A stretch of DNA of 64,000 nucleotides from Pseudomonas chlororaphis subsp. chlororaphis (GTDB taxonomy: Bacteria; Pseudomonadota; Gammaproteobacteria; Pseudomonadales; Pseudomonadaceae). Below the pieces are notes generated by a model that had not been told where the DNA came from, did not search any database, and was given only the letters and a program-made list of their open reading frames with translations. The DNA lies in the NCBI RefSeq assembly GCF_003945765.1, contig NZ_CP027712.1:6324001-6388000 (forward strand), given 5' to 3'. The position numbers were made by a program, and so were the translations under genes. Positions 30,833-39,456 of the stretch are shown piece by piece; positions within the stretch are counted from its first letter, which is position 1; the number at the start of each line of letters is the position of its first letter.

Positions 30833-31597
30833 CTACCCCACCAACCCGCGCACGATGAAATACAGCAACGAAGGCCCGAGCAGGCAACCCAGCCCGGTAT
30901 GGAAGGTCGCGGTCAGCGCGCCGTAGGGCACCAGGCGCCGGTCGGTCGCCGCCAGGCCCGCGGTCACCCCGCTGACGGTGCCGGCCAGGCCGCCGAAGAC
31001 CATCGCCGAACGCGGGTTGTCCAGGCCCATCCAGCGCGCCGCCATGGGCGTGCCGACCATCACCAGGATCGCCTTGATCAGTCCCGTGGCGATGGACAGC
31101 GCCACCACATCGGAGCTGGCGCCGATCGCCGCCCCGGTCACCGGGCCGACAATGTAGGTCACCGCGCCGGCGCCGATGGTGGTCATGCTCACCGCATCGC
31201 GATAGCCGAAGGCCCAGGCGATGCTCGCCCCGACAATGAACGGCAGCACCGTGCCGAGAAACAGCGCGATGGCGCCGATCATCCCGGCCTTGCGCGCCTC
31301 GGTGGCCTGGACCTCGAAGGCCGTGGCGACAATCGCGAAGTCGCGCAGCATCGCGCCGCCCATCAGGCCGATGCCGGAGAACAGCGCCAGGTCCGCCAGG
31401 CCCTTTTGCCCACCGGTGATCGTACCGCCAACCCAAGCCAGCACCAGGCCGATGACGATGGCGATGGCCGAGCCGTGCACCCGGCCGAACGTCAGGCGCT
31501 TGGACAGCAGCACCGAGACCCACATGATCACGCCGACGAAGGCGAAGGCGGTGACCAGGCCGTTGTGTTCCAGGCCTTTCTCGATCAGATCCCACAT
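30833..31597 (-). CDS. madM: Malonate transporter subunit MadM
   Basis: MadM is the larger subunit of the two-part malonate:sodium (or proton) symporter MadLM. The 254-aa product has about eight hydrophobic segments, beginning MWDLIEKGLEHNGLVTAFAF, with Gly/Ala-rich helices such as GTVLPFIVGASIAWAFGYRDAVS. ATG 31597 is one base after the madL stop, which indicates translational coupling; an in-frame upstream start would overlap madL. It is the last gene of the mdc operon. Confidence 0.93.
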   Translation of the reverse strand: MWDLIEKGLEHNGLVTAFAFVGVIMWVSVLLSKRLTFGRVHGSAIAIVIGLVLAWVGGTITGGQKGLADLALFSGIGLMGGAMLRDFAIVATAFEVQATEARKAGMIGAIALFLGTVLPFIVGASIAWAFGYRDAVSMTTIGAGAVTYIVGPVTGAAIGASSDVVALSIATGLIKAILVMVGTPMAARWMGLDNPRSAMVFGGLAGTVSGVTAGLAATDRRLVPYGALTATFHTGLGCLLGPSLLYFIVRGLVG

Positions 31598-31598
31598 A

Positions 31599-32015
31599 TC
31601 AACGTCCCCCTGCCGGAGCGGCACCAGGGGCGACAGCGTCCGGTTCGTCCGGCAACGGTTCGCCTTTGTTGGTGCGGCTGATCAGGGCGATGGTGCAACC
31701 ACAGAGCACCACCGAACCAATGGCCGCCAACACCGCCACTGGGCCACCGTGCAGGGCGGTCACCACGTTCTGTTGCGCGGCCATGGCCACCACCACCGGG
31801 ATGTACATGGCGCCCCAGAAGCCGACGCCCATCTCGCAGTCCTTGGTCATGCCGCCGTGCCTGTGCATCCACAGCCGCGCGCAAATCAGCAGGATCATGG
31901 CGATGCCGACACCGCCGACGTTGGATTTCACCCCCAGCAGGACGCCGAGCATGTCACCGATAATCACCCCTGCCAGCGTACAGATCGCCAGCAGCGCCAC
32001 ACCGTAAATAATCAT
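31599..32015 (-). CDS. madL: Malonate transporter subunit MadL
   Basis: MadL is the small subunit of the malonate symporter. The 138-aa product has four hydrophobic segments, starting MIIYGVALLAICTLAGVIIG, with the conserved loop KSNVGGVGIAMILLICARLW near residue 33. It lies 66 bp downstream of mdcH and one base before madM. ATG 32015 begins the first membrane segment, so the five-residue longer form is not needed. Confidence 0.93.
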   Translation of the reverse strand: MIIYGVALLAICTLAGVIIGDMLGVLLGVKSNVGGVGIAMILLICARLWMHRHGGMTKDCEMGVGFWGAMYIPVVVAMAAQQNVVTALHGGPVAVLAAIGSVVLCGCTIALISRTNKGEPLPDEPDAVAPGAAPAGGR

Positions 32016-32081
32016 TGTTGTAGTCCTCAAAGTGCATCGTCGAAGTTGTTGTTCTTGTGCTTCGCCAGCTTGAGTCGGTGT

Positions 32082-33017
32082 CTAGGGTTGGCGGTTTCCC
32101 TCCTCACGCAACAGCGCTTGCAAGGTGTCGAGCCGGGCCCCGTCGCAGGCCATCACGGTGCCCTGCTCGAACACCCGGCGCGCCAGAGCGGTCAACACCG
32201 CGCCGGGCGGCAGTTCGATCTGTAGCCGCACGCCGCGCTCGTAGGCGCTTTGCACGGTGCCGCGCCAATCCACCACCCGGCACATGTTGAACGCCAGGTC
32301 GTCGCGCAACTGCTCCGGCGTACGCAGCGGCCGCGCGCGGCTGCCGCTCAGGTAACCCAGGCGCGGCGGCTGCAACGCCACCCTGGCGAACGCCTCGGCC
32401 AGGGCCTGGGCCGGCTGCTCCAGCAGCGGGCAATGGGACGGCACGCTGACCGCCAGACGCTTGGCCACGCCGACCCCGCAGCCGCGGGCCAGCTCGGCGA
32501 CCTGGGCCATGGCGGCATCGCCGCCGGCGATCACCACCTGGCTATCGGCATTGATATTGGCCAGGTACACCGGGTTGTCCGGGCTGTGCACCTGGGCCAG
32601 CAAGGCCTCCACCGTCGCCAGTTGCAGGCCGACGATCGCGGTCATGCCATAACCCTGTGGGTAGGCCTGCTGCATCAGCTCGCCGCGCAGGCTGACCAGA
32701 CGCAGCGCATCGCCGAAATCCAGGGCGCCGGCCACCACCGCGGCGGGGTAGGCCCCGATCGACAGGCCCGCCACGTAATCCGCGCCCGGCCCGTTTTCCA
32801 GCAACACCCGGGCATGGGCCACGCCGGCGATCAGCAGGCACAACTGCACCGCCCGGGTAGTCGCCAGGGCCTGGGGCGAATCCAGGGCCAGGGCATCCTC
32901 GCCCAGGACCTCGCTCGCCTGTTGCAGGCAGGCCTCGGCCAGGGCGCTGGGCGGCAGCCGATGCAGCATCCCCGGCTGCTGCGCGCCCTGGCCCGGAAAC
33001 ACCAGCAGGCTGCTCAC
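32082..33017 (-). CDS. mdcH: Malonyl transferase of malonate decarboxylase (MdcH, epsilon)
   Basis: MdcH is a FabD-like acyltransferase that loads malonyl groups from malonyl-CoA onto the acyl carrier MdcC to prime the decarboxylase. The 311-aa product starts SSLLVFPGQGAQQPGML-like after the GTG codon and has the nucleophile motif GLSIGAYPAAVVAGAL near residue 93. The start is GTG 33017, overlapping the mdcG stop as GTGA, so translation is coupled. Longer in-frame starts lie inside mdcG. Confidence 0.92.
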   Translation of the reverse strand: MSSLLVFPGQGAQQPGMLHRLPPSALAEACLQQASEVLGEDALALDSPQALATTRAVQLCLLIAGVAHARVLLENGPGADYVAGLSIGAYPAAVVAGALDFGDALRLVSLRGELMQQAYPQGYGMTAIVGLQLATVEALLAQVHSPDNPVYLANINADSQVVIAGGDAAMAQVAELARGCGVGVAKRLAVSVPSHCPLLEQPAQALAEAFARVALQPPRLGYLSGSRARPLRTPEQLRDDLAFNMCRVVDWRGTVQSAYERGVRLQIELPPGAVLTALARRVFEQGTVMACDGARLDTLQALLREEGNRQP

Positions 33018-33634
33018 GCCACCTGCTCCAGGGCCTGCCACGGATCGCCGACCAGACGCGCGCCACTGGCGCTTTTCAGCAGCACCCGCGCCGATGTCCC
33101 GGCCCACTCGCGCAGGGCCACGGCGCCGTTGGGTGTCTGCAATTGCAGGTCCACCGGGCAGACGGCGGCGTCGAGCAGCGCCAGCAACGCCCGGGCCTCG
33201 GCCCGGGCCATGGGCTGGGCAGTGCGCAGGATCAGGTCCAGGTCACTCTGTCGATGCAGCGCCGGCACACCACTGGCCAGTTCAAAACCGGCGCTGCCGC
33301 TGACACCCCAGGCCAGGCCGAGGGCATCCAGAGGTTCACGCAACCGAGCCAGTGCCTGGAGTGCTGGCCAGGCCCGATCCGACTCGGCATAACGCAGCTC
33401 TTCCGGCCGCACCCGGCGCTCGATGGCCGTCACCGCCATCAGCGTCCCGTAGCGCTGTTCCCGCAGCCGCCCACGCACGCCCACCGCCACCTGCCCGGGC
33501 GCGGTCAAGGCGCGTCGCACCACCACCGGTTGCCCGGCGGCCATGGCCGCCACCGCCCAGGCCGGGGCATCGGCGGGCAACTGCCGAGAGGACAGGCCCC
33601 ACAGCAGGTCATGGGGCAGCAAGGCGCTGGTCAT
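33014..33634 (-). CDS. mdcG: Phosphoribosyl-dephospho-CoA transferase MdcG (holo-ACP synthase)
   Basis: MdcG transfers the 2'-(5''-triphosphoribosyl)-3'-dephospho-CoA group to the carrier MdcC. The 206-aa product contains the nucleotidyltransferase motif HRQSDLDLIL (DxD) near residue 130 and LPHDLLWGL near the start. The beginning is uncertain: ATG 33634 has GGTGAG a few bases upstream and starts 5 bp after the mdcE stop; ATG 33646 and GTG 33643 overlap the mdcE end. Its stop overlaps the mdcH start. Confidence 0.88.
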   Translation of the reverse strand: MTSALLPHDLLWGLSSRQLPADAPAWAVAAMAAGQPVVVRRALTAPGQVAVGVRGRLREQRYGTLMAVTAIERRVRPEELRYAESDRAWPALQALARLREPLDALGLAWGVSGSAGFELASGVPALHRQSDLDLILRTAQPMARAEARALLALLDAAVCPVDLQLQTPNGAVALREWAGTSARVLLKSASGARLVGDPWQALEQVA

Positions 33635-33639
33635 GGCGC

Positions 33640-34443
33640 TCACCATTGCTCGCGCAACAGCTGGCGGACCCGGCTGGAAGCGCCGCGGTTGCTGGCCCCC
33701 AGGCGTCCCGACAGATCGCGGCCGTGGGTGCGCACATCGGCAATCGCCTGGCCCAGGCATTGCCGCACCAGGGTCAGGTCGTCGGCGCTCGGCTGTTCGA
33801 TCTGGCTGACCGACAAGGTTTCCCAGAGCAGGCCGAGGCTGGCATAGCTGTCGATGTCGTAGGCCATGGGCGGCACGCTGGCGGCCAGGGCCTCCAGTTC
33901 CTCGACGCTGCGCAGGGTGACCCGCGCCGCCGAGACCTTGCCCATGGCGTGCACCATCACCCCCGGGTCGCGCAGGGCGATCAGGCGGTTGGCCTGGTAA
34001 CCGTGGGCCAGGAAGGCCCCGGACATGGCCTTGCCCACCAGCAGGCCGATCACCGGATGCCCGGCCAGCCGGGCCCGGGCATAGCTGTCGGCGGCCGCGG
34101 CCAGGGCCTGATGGATGCCCAGGGCCTCTTCGCGACGCCCATAGGCCTGGCTCGGCACGTCGACTATGGCGATCAGCGCGCGCTTGACGCTCTGCTCGCG
34201 GTCGGCCTCGATCGCGTCGTCCACCGCCTTGGCCAGGCCCCAGCCTTCCAGCAGGCCGACCTCGCCATTGCGCGCCCGCACAAAAGGGTTGGCCGGGTCG
34301 GCGACCACGGCGATAAACCGTACCGGTTGCTGCTCCAGGGTGGCGTCCGCCACCTTCAACGAGGCCGGCAAACCCGCTACCGGGGCGGCACCCGCGCTCA
34401 GGGCCGTGAACCAATGCAGGCCCCGCAGGGAATAAGCACTCAT
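33640..34443 (-). CDS. mdcE: Malonate decarboxylase gamma subunit
   Basis: MdcE with MdcD forms the decarboxylase that removes CO2 from malonyl-S-ACP, regenerating acetyl-S-ACP. The 267-aa product has a crotonase-like carboxyltransferase fold, with FIAVVADPANPFVRARNGEVGLLEGW near residue 43 and GHPVIGLLVGKAMSGAFLAHGYQANRLIAL near residue 127. Its ATG overlaps the mdcD stop by four bases (ATGA), typical of stoichiometric subunits translated together. Confidence 0.95.
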   Translation of the reverse strand: MSAYSLRGLHWFTALSAGAAPVAGLPASLKVADATLEQQPVRFIAVVADPANPFVRARNGEVGLLEGWGLAKAVDDAIEADREQSVKRALIAIVDVPSQAYGRREEALGIHQALAAAADSYARARLAGHPVIGLLVGKAMSGAFLAHGYQANRLIALRDPGVMVHAMGKVSAARVTLRSVEELEALAASVPPMAYDIDSYASLGLLWETLSVSQIEQPSADDLTLVRQCLGQAIADVRTHGRDLSGRLGASNRGASSRVRQLLREQW

Positions 34444-35291
34444 GAGCGGTCTCCTCGATACAGCTGGCGAACCGTCGCCGGGTCGATCTGTGGGTGACTG
34501 TCCAGCCGGGCCAGGCGTTGCAGGTACAGCTCGGCCTGCCGGCTGCGTTGCGCGCTGGGCAGGCCCTGGGCCAGCAGTTCGCCGAGCTGTTGGCGGATCT
34601 GCGCCACGTCGTCGGCCACATAGCGGTCCGCCAGGCCGCTGGCGAAACGCTGCTCGCCGCCGGTCAGGCTCCAGATAAAGGGCCGGTCGCGGGAGTCATA
34701 TTCCTCGAGGCCGGCTTCCTGCTCGATCACCTGCGGACCGTTGAGGCCCAGGCGCGCCTCCTGGGTCACCAGCAGGTAGCTGCACAGCCCGGCGGCAATC
34801 GACATGCCGCCAAAACAGCCGACGCTGCCGGCCACCACGCCTATCACCGGCTGGTACTGGCGCAGGTCGACGATGGCTGCGTGAATGTCGGCAATCGCCG
34901 CCAGCCCGAGATTGGCTTCCTGCAGGCGCACGCCACCGGTTTCCAGCAGCAGTACGGCGCGGGTAGCAATGCCCTTGCGGTTGTCTTCGGCCGCCAGCTC
35001 CAGGGCGCCGGCAATCTTCGCCCCGCCGACCTCGCCGAGGCTGCCGCCCTGGAACGCGCCTTCGATGGCGGCGATCACCACCGGCAGGCCGTCGATGCGG
35101 CCCTTGGCGATCACCACCCCGTCATCGGCCTGGGGCACCACGCCCTGGCGCGCCAGCCACGGCGACATGACGCGCTGGAACGGGTCGAGCAACTCGCGAA
35201 AGCTGCCGGCGTCGAGCAGGGCCTTGGCGCGCTGCCGGGCACCGAGTTCGACGAAGCTGTGTTTGTTGAGCAAACGGGCGCTATCAGTCAT
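34440..35291 (-). CDS. mdcD: Malonate decarboxylase beta subunit
   Basis: MdcD is the second subunit of the malonyl-ACP decarboxylase pair. The 283-aa product has the acyl-CoA carboxyltransferase beta-type fold: VVIAKGRIDGLPVVIAAIEGAFQGGSLGEVGGAKIAGALE near residue 59 and PVIGVVAGSVGCFGGMSIAAGLCSYLLV near residue 145. ATG 35291 overlaps the end of mdcC by 8 bp. The longer in-frame start is rejected because it would run deep into mdcC. Confidence 0.95.
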   Translation of the reverse strand: MTDSARLLNKHSFVELGARQRAKALLDAGSFRELLDPFQRVMSPWLARQGVVPQADDGVVIAKGRIDGLPVVIAAIEGAFQGGSLGEVGGAKIAGALELAAEDNRKGIATRAVLLLETGGVRLQEANLGLAAIADIHAAIVDLRQYQPVIGVVAGSVGCFGGMSIAAGLCSYLLVTQEARLGLNGPQVIEQEAGLEEYDSRDRPFIWSLTGGEQRFASGLADRYVADDVAQIRQQLGELLAQGLPSAQRSRQAELYLQRLARLDSHPQIDPATVRQLYRGDRS

Positions 35292-35583
35292 GGCCGATCT
35301 CCTCGAAGCCCTGCTCCAGGCGCAGGCGTACCACGCCCGGGGTGGCGCCGAAATCATGGATGTCGATGCTCAGGGCCGGCGGTGTCTGGCCGTCGAACAT
35401 GCGCTCGAACAGATGCTGCCAGCGCGACGCGCTGCCGTTGACCGAGGTCTGCACCTGAATGCTCAGCTTGCCGGGCTGCCCGGGTTCGAGCAGCACCTCC
35501 AGGTCGCCCGAGCCGACACAGCCCACCAACGCCCGGCCCCGGGCGGGTTGCCCGGCGGGAAATTCGAAAGACAAGGTTTCCAT
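35284..35583 (-). CDS. mdcC: Malonate decarboxylase acyl carrier protein (delta subunit)
   Basis: MdcC is the small acyl carrier that holds the acetyl/malonyl thioester on a phosphoribosyl-dephospho-CoA arm. The 99-aa product contains CVGSGDLEVLLEP; the serine of GSGDLEV is residue 25, the position of prosthetic-group attachment in the Klebsiella protein. The ATG at 35583 shares one base with the mdcB stop (TGATG). The carrier is complete and lies between the gene for its cofactor precursor enzyme (mdcB) and the decarboxylase subunits. Confidence 0.95.
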   Translation of the reverse strand: METLSFEFPAGQPARGRALVGCVGSGDLEVLLEPGQPGKLSIQVQTSVNGSASRWQHLFERMFDGQTPPALSIDIHDFGATPGVVRLRLEQGFEEIGHD

Positions 35584-36458
35584 CACACTGCTCCCTGGAT
35601 GAAGGCGGCGCCGGAGGCGATCCGGTCGATCAACAGGCAGGCCGCGAGCAAGTCCGCGGCGCCACCGGGCGAGGCGTTCAAGGCCACCAGGCACTGGTCC
35701 AGCTCATGCAGGCGGCGACGCCCGGCCAGGCTGGCGCTGCCGCCGGCGTCGAGCACCGCCTGGGCCCCCTGTTGCATGGCCCGCAGGCCCGCCTCGCCGG
35801 CGCGATAGAGCACGCAGGTATCGGCCAGGCCGGTCATGATCGCCAGCAGCGCATCGAGCCGGGCGTTCTGTTCGCCATGCCCCTGGGCACGGCTGCGTTC
35901 GAGTTGCGGCAGGCCCCGTTGCAGCACCGCCGGAAAACCCAGCTGGGCTTCTTCGCGGGCGCCGCGCACGCCATAGCGCAGCGCCACTTGCGCGCCGTGG
36001 CTGAGGGGCCGTGGCGCGTAACGGTCGTCCAGCAGCGCCAGGCGCGCGGCCCGCAGGCACAGGGCGCCGGCGCTGTTGGCCTGAGGTTGCAGCGCGGCGG
36101 CGGCCACCAACAGGCCCAGGGCCCAGATCGCGCCACGATGAGTGTTCACCCCGTGAGTCGTAGCAAGCATCGCCGCTTCGCCTTCACGGCCAATGCGGCC
36201 CAGGGCTTCGCGCAGGGGCAGGCCGACCGTGCCGAACGTGCTGGCGGCATCGGCCATTTCCTTGAAGGCCGGCCACAGCGACAGCGCCGAGGCGTGCATC
36301 AGCCCCAGGTGCAGATCGCTATGGGCGCCGTTGCCGCGACGGTCGACCAGGGCCGGTTTCGGCGACAGGTCGGCTTCGTCGATCAGCGCGTCCACTGCCA
36401 GGTCCGCCAGGCGCTCGGCCAGGCTCAGGGGTTTGCTTTGCAGGTTGAAGGCGTGCAT
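35583..36458 (-). CDS. mdcB: Triphosphoribosyl-dephospho-CoA synthase MdcB
   Basis: MdcB makes the prosthetic-group precursor from ATP and dephospho-CoA; it is related to CitG of citrate lyase. The 291-aa, mostly helical product has [19 protein letters not shown] near residue 36 and [21 protein letters not shown] near residue 96, the two nucleotide-site motifs of the family. ATG 36458 directly follows the mdcA stop with no gap. Confidence 0.94.
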   Translation of the reverse strand: MHAFNLQSKPLSLAERLADLAVDALIDEADLSPKPALVDRRGNGAHSDLHLGLMHASALSLWPAFKEMADAASTFGTVGLPLREALGRIGREGEAAMLATTHGVNTHRGAIWALGLLVAAAALQPQANSAGALCLRAARLALLDDRYAPRPLSHGAQVALRYGVRGAREEAQLGFPAVLQRGLPQLERSRAQGHGEQNARLDALLAIMTGLADTCVLYRAGEAGLRAMQQGAQAVLDAGGSASLAGRRRLHELDQCLVALNASPGGAADLLAACLLIDRIASGAAFIQGAV

Positions 36459-38129
36459 TTACCAGCTCCTGAACTTGGCGGGCGGGTTGTACAGGCCACC
36501 CGACCACTCCACCAGATCGGCGACGCTTTTCGCCGCCAGCAGCTCGCGGCTGGCGTCGGTGCGGCGGATACCGAGGTCTTCGGGCAAGGCGATTAGGCCT
36601 TCGCGGCGCATCCGCGCGGTGTCTTTCGGATTGTGGCGCAGGCCGATGGCAGTCACCCCGGCCACCGCCGCGATCATCGCCTGGCGCTCTTCGAGGGAAC
36701 GCGCCTTGTACAGGTAGGCGATGCCCTCCTCGGTCAGCAGGTGGGTGACGTCGTCGCCATAGATCATGATCGGCGCCAGGGGCATGCCGCTTTTCTTCGC
36801 CACTTCCACGGCGTCGAGGGTTTCGACGAAGGTGGGTTTGCCGCCTTCCTGGAAAGTCTCGACCATCTGCACCACCAGCTTCTTGCCTCGCTCCAGCATC
36901 GGTTGTTGCGAGTCGTCGTGGCGCATATCCAGCCAGGCCGGGGTGCCGTGGCGCCGGCCACGGGGGTCGTGGCCCATGTTCGGCGCGCCGCCGAAGCCGG
37001 CCAGGCGGCCGCGGGTCACGGTGGAGGAATGGCCGTCGCCATCGACCTGCAGGGTCGCGCCGATAAACAGGTCCACCGCGTACTGGCCGGCCAGCTGGCA
37101 GAACATCCGGTTGGAACGCAACGAGCCGTCGCGCCCGGTGAAGAACACATCCGGCCGCGCGGCGATGTAATTTTCCATGCCCAGTTCGGTGCCGAAGCAA
37201 TGCACGCTTTGCACCCAGCCGCTTTCGATGGCCGGGATCAGGGTCGGGTGGGGGTTGAGGGTCCAGTTGCGGCAGATCTTGCCTTTCAGGCCCAGGGATT
37301 CGCCGTAGGTCGGCAGGATCAGCTCGATGGCCGCGGTGTTGAAGCCGATGCCGTGGTTCAGCGACTGGACCTTGTGTTTTTCATAGATGCCGCGGATCGC
37401 CATCATCGCCATCAGCACGTGCACCGGCTTGATATGGCGCGGGTCGCGGGTGAACAGCGGCTCGATGTAGAACGGCTTGTCGGCCACCACCACGAAGTCG
37501 ACCCAGGAGGCCGGGATATCCACCCGCGGCAGCTCGCTGACGTCGTCCACCAGCTGGTTGACCTGGACGATGACGATGCCATCGCTGAACGCCGCCGGCT
37601 CGATCAGCGCCGGGGTGTCCTCGGTGCTCGGCCCGGTGTAGATGTTGCCCGCGCGGTCGGCCATGAACCCGGCCGAGAGCACCACGTTGGGGATCAGGTC
37701 CACCACCAGCCGCGCATAGAGTTCGATGTAGGTATGGATCGCGCCGATTTCCAGCAGGCCGTCTTCCAGCAACTGGCTGATGCGCAGGCTCTGGGTGCCG
37801 GCGAAGGAGAAGTCGAGCTTGCGGGCGATGCCGCGTTCGAACAGGTCCAGGTGCTCCGAGCGGCCGACGCTGGGCATGATCATATGCAGGTCGTGCAGGC
37901 GGCCCGGGTCGGCCTTGGCCAGGGAGCGCGACAGGAAATCCGCCTGCTTCTGGTTATTGCCCTCCAGCACCACGCGGTCGCCAGGCAGAATCAACGCCTC
38001 CAGCGCCGCGACTATCTTGTCGGTGGGCAACACCGCGCCATCGGCGAGACCCCGCACCTGCTCGAGACGCCGCTGCTTTTCAGCGCGCCGCCGCGTCCAG
38101 CGCGAGTCGGGGGATATTATTGTTGTCAT
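36459..38129 (-). CDS. mdcA: Malonate decarboxylase alpha subunit (acetyl-S-ACP:malonate transferase)
   Basis: MdcA exchanges acetyl for malonyl on the carrier protein, the first step of the cycle. The 556-aa product starts MTTIISPDSRWTRRRAEKQR and includes DRVVLEGNNQKQADFLSR near residue 51 and the CoA-transferase-like LNHGIGFNTAAIELILPTYGES near residue 258. It heads the mdcABCDEGH-madLM operon. ATG 38129 has GGAG about 6 bp upstream; the GTG two codons earlier is too close to that site. The 147-bp gap upstream should hold the promoter and MdcR site, but I could not define either. Confidence 0.96.
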   Translation of the reverse strand: MTTIISPDSRWTRRRAEKQRRLEQVRGLADGAVLPTDKIVAALEALILPGDRVVLEGNNQKQADFLSRSLAKADPGRLHDLHMIMPSVGRSEHLDLFERGIARKLDFSFAGTQSLRISQLLEDGLLEIGAIHTYIELYARLVVDLIPNVVLSAGFMADRAGNIYTGPSTEDTPALIEPAAFSDGIVIVQVNQLVDDVSELPRVDIPASWVDFVVVADKPFYIEPLFTRDPRHIKPVHVLMAMMAIRGIYEKHKVQSLNHGIGFNTAAIELILPTYGESLGLKGKICRNWTLNPHPTLIPAIESGWVQSVHCFGTELGMENYIAARPDVFFTGRDGSLRSNRMFCQLAGQYAVDLFIGATLQVDGDGHSSTVTRGRLAGFGGAPNMGHDPRGRRHGTPAWLDMRHDDSQQPMLERGKKLVVQMVETFQEGGKPTFVETLDAVEVAKKSGMPLAPIMIYGDDVTHLLTEEGIAYLYKARSLEERQAMIAAVAGVTAIGLRHNPKDTARMRREGLIALPEDLGIRRTDASRELLAAKSVADLVEWSGGLYNPPAKFRSW

Positions 38130-38276
38130 GCTCACTCCACGGGTTCGCTGTCGTGGCCGCTACCTTAGGAGCGCAGGAGGCATGGCATCAATCAAGCAGA
38201 GTGATGGATCGTTACGGTGAGGGTAATGATCAAGGGCGCAGGCCATCGCGCCTACGCCCCATAAACAACCTTGCGC

Positions 38277-38537
38277 TTAAGCCTCGATCCGCCACTGCAA
38301 CGCATCCAACGCATCGCAGCCATCCTGCAACAGCAGATGGGCTGCATTGACGATGTGGTGCAGGTCCTGGTCGTTTACGCCTTTGAGACTCAGGCAGTTG
38401 AGGCTGTGCATCAGGTCGCGGGTGGCCTTGACGCGCTGGACGGCACAGCCGTGCAGGTCGGATGCCGGGGCGTTGGGGTTGAGGTAAAGCACGGGGGTGG
38501 TGGTGAGATTGCTGTGTAGCGGGATGAAGTCCGTCAT
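38277..38537 (-). CDS. Small hypothetical protein
   Basis: I do not recognise a characterised family in this 86-aa protein. It is soluble, with no signal peptide or membrane segment. The C-terminal half (residues about 34-86) looks helical with regular Leu spacing and ends ALDALQWRIEA. Coding evidence is a good ribosome site (GGAG 8 bp before ATG 38537), a convincing -10 box 165 bp upstream, and a normal codon pattern. It resembles the many small, soluble, helix-rich proteins of fluorescent pseudomonads with no known role. It is upstream of and parallel to mdcA. Confidence 0.7.
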   Translation of the reverse strand: MTDFIPLHSNLTTTPVLYLNPNAPASDLHGCAVQRVKATRDLMHSLNCLSLKGVNDQDLHHIVNAAHLLLQDGCDALDALQWRIEA

Positions 38538-38707
38538 GGGTGTTTCTCCATCTTGTGTAGAGCAACCACCCTTTGCGGCTAAACAAAATAGGTGGCAGCT
38601 GGGCGCGGGTTAGCCGGCCGGGACAAGAATGGAAGCCCGACACACCCGAAGGTGTCCCGCGCACAGCCGCCATAGCAAATGCCAAGCGACAAGCGCTCGG
38701 TATTATA
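38538..38707 (-). promoter_or_regulatory. Promoter and structured leader of the small hypothetical gene
   Basis: On the minus strand a perfect TATAAT lies at 38707-38702. The roughly 155-base leader then contains a GGACACC-TTCGGG-TGTGTC hairpin region (about 38638-38657) and GC-rich stretches before the ribosome site. An 82-codon Cys-rich reading frame (38579-38827) crosses this region and spans the promoter; I treat it as leader sequence rather than a gene. Pseudomonas genomes carry similar leaders before small hypothetical genes, as far as I recall. Confidence 0.5.
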
Positions 38708-38869
38708 CGGGGCACTGATGCATCCATTAACTTGTTTCGACCGGCTAAGATCGGTCGCCGATGCGTCGGCGACAGCCCGGACTATGGAGCCTGATATCCG
38801 CCCCAGCAACCGGCAAACTGTTGCCACTCTCTACGGCTGAAATGCCCGCTAACACCTCCGGACACTGCA

Positions 38870-39016
38870 TGTAGCCGCTGCCGAGCCTGCGAGGCTGCGC
38901 ACGACCGCGAAGCGGGCGCAAAAGCAGACACCTCATTTCTCCCGATAGACCGCGTCGCCAGGTTTGGCGAGGACTACGTCCTCGTACGCAGCCTCGCAGG
39001 CTCGGCAGCGGCTACA
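38870..39016. repeat. Long REP pair (GTAGCCGCTGCCGAGCC type)
   Basis: TGTAGCCGCTGCCGAGCCTG at 38870-38889, continuing into CGAGGCTGCG, is exactly inverted at 38987-39016. The 87-bp centre is unrelated to neighbouring genes. The same arm pairs occur at 51702-51847. Confidence 0.9.
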
Positions 39017-39345
39017 GGGTTTGCGCCGACCGGTAGGTCGCGCCAGCGCCAGCTTTTGATCTTGATCTACCCGCCCCATCGGGAGGCCGAGTGGAGGTGT
39101 TCATCAGGGGGATGGCGCGCAGCGCCCCTCGACGCAGTCGAGGACATCGTATGGAGGTCGAAGCGAAGCCGACCGGAGTCGATGCCCCCTGATGGACGCC
39201 GGAGCGAGGGAACCTGAGCGCAGCGAAGGCCGTACGCAGGGGCAAGCGTTTTTTGGTTACTTTTTTTGGCGTTTGAAAAAAAGTGACTCGCCGTAAGGGC
39301 GAAACCGCCAGCCGCCGTTACCGCAGGAATGGATATGCACCCCGT
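39017..39345. repeat. Dispersed-repeat-like non-coding block
   Basis: This 330-bp GC-rich block contains nested inverted repeats: CATCAGGGGG near 39103 against CCCCCTGATG near 39186, CGAC-GCAGTCG near 39130, and ACTTTTTTT (39259-39267) against AAAAAAAGT (39276-39284). Its phrases, such as the GTTACTTTTTTTGGCG stretch, are ones I remember from many intergenic places in P. fluorescens-group genomes. Reading frames across it on both strands look like shadows. No transposase is present. Confidence 0.6.
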
Positions 39346-39374
39346 CCAAAAAATGCAGCGCCAGGATGGGCGCC

Positions 39375-39399
39375 ATCGCGAGCAAGCTCGCTCCTACAG
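39375..39399. repeat. Single REP unit
   Basis: ATCGCGAGCAAGCTCGCTCC, continuing into TACAG, is a solitary copy of the GTAGGAGCGAG REP family with a short internal palindrome. Confidence 0.75.
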
Positions 39400-39456
39400 G
39401 TCCGATGTCACACCAAAAACCAGAGGCTACGTCGCCCAACATAGTTGCCCCCATCA

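Noticed and set aside
33635-34621. Long in-frame upstream extension of mdcG
   Set aside because: It overlaps mdcE on the same strand in another frame; the extension has no similarity and is Pro/Gly/Arg-rich.
38579-38827. 82-codon Cys-rich frame on the minus strand
   Set aside because: A strong -10 box for the next gene lies inside it, and it has no ribosome site; better read as leader or promoter sequence.
38870-39016. Possible CRISPR-like spacer-repeat structure
   Set aside because: The repeats are a single inverted pair, not direct repeats with regular spacers; it is a REP pair.
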